Shown here one piece after another: positions 7,856 through 9,182 of a stretch of 9,182 nucleotides of DNA. Numbering within the stretch: the stretch's first letter is position 1; each line of letters opens with the position of its first letter. Made by a program: the position numbers and the translations under genes. The stretch comes from Acidobacteriota bacterium (GTDB lineage Bacteria; Acidobacteriota; Terriglobia; UBA7540). Under the pieces are notes generated by a model. It did not search any database and had not been told where the DNA came from. It saw only the letters and a program-made list of their open reading frames with translations. The stretch covers positions 1 to 9,182 of the forward strand of contig JAKAWN010000276.1 in assembly GCA_021827245.1 (NCBI GenBank), read 5' to 3'.

Positions 7856-9046
7856 CTACCAACGGGCATCGACCCCCGGCTGCACAATGTCGGCAACCGC
7901 GCGTCCGGTGAGGCTTCTGGCCACATCGGCCGTAATCTCATTCCAGGAGTTTGGGGCGGCGCCGGCACCCAGCAAATCCCAGGCCTTGGATTCCCGAGGA
8001 TTTAGTATGAAAGCATCGAAACGCCGGACGGCCTGTGCCACACGTGGACCATGGTGGACATGTTCGTAATACCAAGTCAAAACATTAATCACTCCGGGAC
8101 TGCGGGCCTGGTCTGAGCTCCCATGCTTTGCCCACGTGCCGTTCGCATTCTGCGTGCGCAACAGGAACTCGATGTTCGGCCGAATTGCGCTCTCAATCCA
8201 ACGACGCCAAGCTTGGTTGCCGCAATAGAGGTCAAAGGAAAGCGCTCCTTCTCCGACATACGACGAAGTATCGTAGGTCCAGCTATGCCACAGGTGGTAG
8301 TCAACCTTGGGATTGCCGCGCTCATTCCAGTCGGCGCCTTCCATGGTCAGAATATAAGGGATGTTGCCGTCGCTGCGCATCGTACTGAGAATCCACTTCA
8401 GGGCATGGTAGGCCACTTCCCGGTACTTGTTCTGCCCGGTGATGTGATACATCCAGGTAAAGATCTCGCCGCCGGTAAGCGCTGACGAGATCGTGTATTG
8501 GTCGCGAATTGGACCGGTCATCACGCCATCTTTGACATGCCGCCAGCCGGTGCCGAGCGCTCCGTTCTTGTGGATCATGCCATCCTTCTCGATTGAGTTG
8601 ACATAGCGTTGGACGGCGTCGAAGTACTCTTTCTGGCGCTGATGATCAACGTGATCATAAAGAGCGATGAACAGGCCGAGCGCGCTGCCGGTATCAGCAA
8701 GGTAGACCGTACCGTAACCGGACGGCCAGAAACCGTTCGGCATCTGCTTCTTTAATAGGGAGTCAGCGTAAGCAATGGCGGTATCAAGGTATTGCCGGTC
8801 ACCGAAAATCTCATATCCAGCAACCAGCGTTCGCATGTAGTAGCCGCCGATAAAAATAACAGAGAAATTGCTCTTTTTATTGACAATATAATCGCACAAC
8901 TGCCTGAGAAACTGGCGTGTCTGCCGACAACCCGAGTCCGCACAGAAGGGATTGCTCCGCACGGTCGAGGCGGCAGGCGAGAGCAGGGGAAAGAAAAGTA
9001 ACAGACAGAAGGCACTGACGGAACGCCGAAAAGTCCGAATAGCCAT
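7856..9046 (-). CDS. Exported helical-toroid, glycosidase-like protein
   Basis: A 396-residue protein with a clear signal peptide (R4, R7, R8, then hydrophobic 11-22 and a cut near AAS at 25-27). The rest is almost all helical hairpins separated by glycine- and aromatic-rich turns: GYYMRTLVAGYEIFGDRQY, GSALGLFIALYDHV, SSALTGGEIFTWMYHITG, VGEGALSFDLYCGNQ and VINVLTWYYEHVHHGP. This pattern is typical of (alpha/alpha)-toroid carbohydrate enzymes (six-hairpin glycosidases, unsaturated uronyl hydrolases, some epimerases and lyases). Candidate active-site residues in the turns include D118, W168, H170, D182 and E194, but I cannot assign a CAZy family or catalytic pair. The start at 9046 is chosen over the longer open frame (TTG at 9136) because AGGAG at 9056-9060 and the signal peptide both fit it. 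It is on the same strand as the deacetylase and may act on the same polymer. Confidence 0.82.
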   Translation of the reverse strand: MAIRTFRRSVSAFCLLLFFPLLSPAASTVRSNPFCADSGCRQTRQFLRQLCDYIVNKKSNFSVIFIGGYYMRTLVAGYEIFGDRQYLDTAIAYADSLLKKQMPNGFWPSGYGTVYLADTGSALGLFIALYDHVDHQRQKEYFDAVQRYVNSIEKDGMIHKNGALGTGWRHVKDGVMTGPIRDQYTISSALTGGEIFTWMYHITGQNKYREVAYHALKWILSTMRSDGNIPYILTMEGADWNERGNPKVDYHLWHSWTYDTSSYVGEGALSFDLYCGNQAWRRWIESAIRPNIEFLLRTQNANGTWAKHGSSDQARSPGVINVLTWYYEHVHHGPRVAQAVRRFDAFILNPRESKAWDLLGAGAAPNSWNEITADVARSLTGRAVADIVQPGVDARW

Positions 9047-9055
9047 CTTTGTCTT

Positions 9056-9060
9056 CTCCT
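9056..9060 (-). promoter_or_regulatory. Shine-Dalgarno site deciding the start at 9046
   Basis: AGGAG on the minus strand lies nine bases before the ATG at 9046. It fixes this start against the 30 extra codons of the longer open frame, which are lysine-rich and would bury the signal peptide. Confidence 0.8.
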
Positions 9061-9133
9061 CAGACGAAGTGAGGTCAACGAGTTCTAACCTGACTTCCGC
9101 GCTCGGAAGCGAGATTTTGATTTTTTTAGCCAG

Positions 9134-9168
9134 CAAACGGTTTGTTTTCAGTGGGGGCTTTCCGAAAG
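9134..9168. promoter_or_regulatory. Two 5-1-5 palindromes in the leader of the glycosidase-like gene
   Basis: CAAAC-G-GTTTG (9134-9144) and CTTTC-C-GAAAG (9158-9168) are perfect palindromes with centres 24 bases apart. They lie just downstream of a -10-like TATTAT on the minus strand (9172-9177). They could be operator sites for a sugar-responsive repressor or leader hairpins; the second extends to a GGC/GCC stem with one bulged base. Confidence 0.35.
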
Positions 9169-9171
9169 GCC

Positions 9172-9177
9172 ATAATA
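9172..9177 (-). promoter_or_regulatory. -10-like TATTAT for the glycosidase-like gene
   Basis: TATTAT on the minus strand matches five of six -10 bases and would give a leader of about 120 bases. Its -35 box would lie beyond the window end, so the promoter cannot be confirmed here. Confidence 0.35.
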
Positions 9178-9182
9178 GTGAC

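Overview
The window looks like a piece of an acidobacterial genome, probably a soil or subsurface member of the Acidobacteriota. The best clue is the 965-residue secreted protein on the minus strand. Its paired Ig-like and IPT/TIG repeats, with the recurring wording 'GLYxAPxxPPSPN', are typical of that phylum. The moderately GC-rich coding sequence and the single-subunit quinol-type nitric oxide reductase fit this. The taxonomic call is an inference, because no rRNA or other marker gene is present.

Left edge (1-231): no gene is supported. Positions 194-215 match the 3' end of a tRNA, apparently a leucine type: the right half of the T-loop, the 3' T-stem, the 3' acceptor strand and CCA. There is no intact tRNA body in front of it. 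This is the usual look of an attachment-site scar left by an integrated element. Next come a minus-strand, membrane-anchored OB-fold protein resembling CcmE but lacking the haem-binding histidine (232-714), a 101-bp divergent spacer with a perfect 7-1-7 palindrome, and a plus-strand glyoxalase-fold gene closely resembling gloA2/yaeR (816-1202).

Centre (1203-4348): a 243-bp regulatory region holds a hairpin, a possible sigma-70 promoter and a TGAC-N4-GTCA CRP/FNR-type box. The box sits about where a class II activator site should be for a second -10 element. It precedes norZ, a quinol-dependent nitric oxide reductase (1446-3737). norZ overlaps, through ATGA, a 204-residue three-helix membrane protein (3734-4348) that carries a Cys4 ribbon of the kind found in IS1182-type transposases. 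The two genes form a likely operon: NorZ reduces NO to N2O in the membrane, and the coupled ribbon protein is an uncharacterised partner, which makes it the best candidate here for something new.

Right half (4290-9182): two minus-strand genes encode secreted carbohydrate-active proteins. One is a multidomain polysaccharide deacetylase with two Ig-TIG modules, a glutamine-amidotransferase-like domain and a NodB domain; its 3' end overlaps the norZ partner gene tail to tail by 59 bp. The other is a 396-residue exported helical-toroid, glycosidase-like protein. They are separated by 668 bp in which no convincing gene is seen, only short palindromes. They probably act outside the cytoplasm on a polysaccharide, but no sugar substrate can be named from the sequence.
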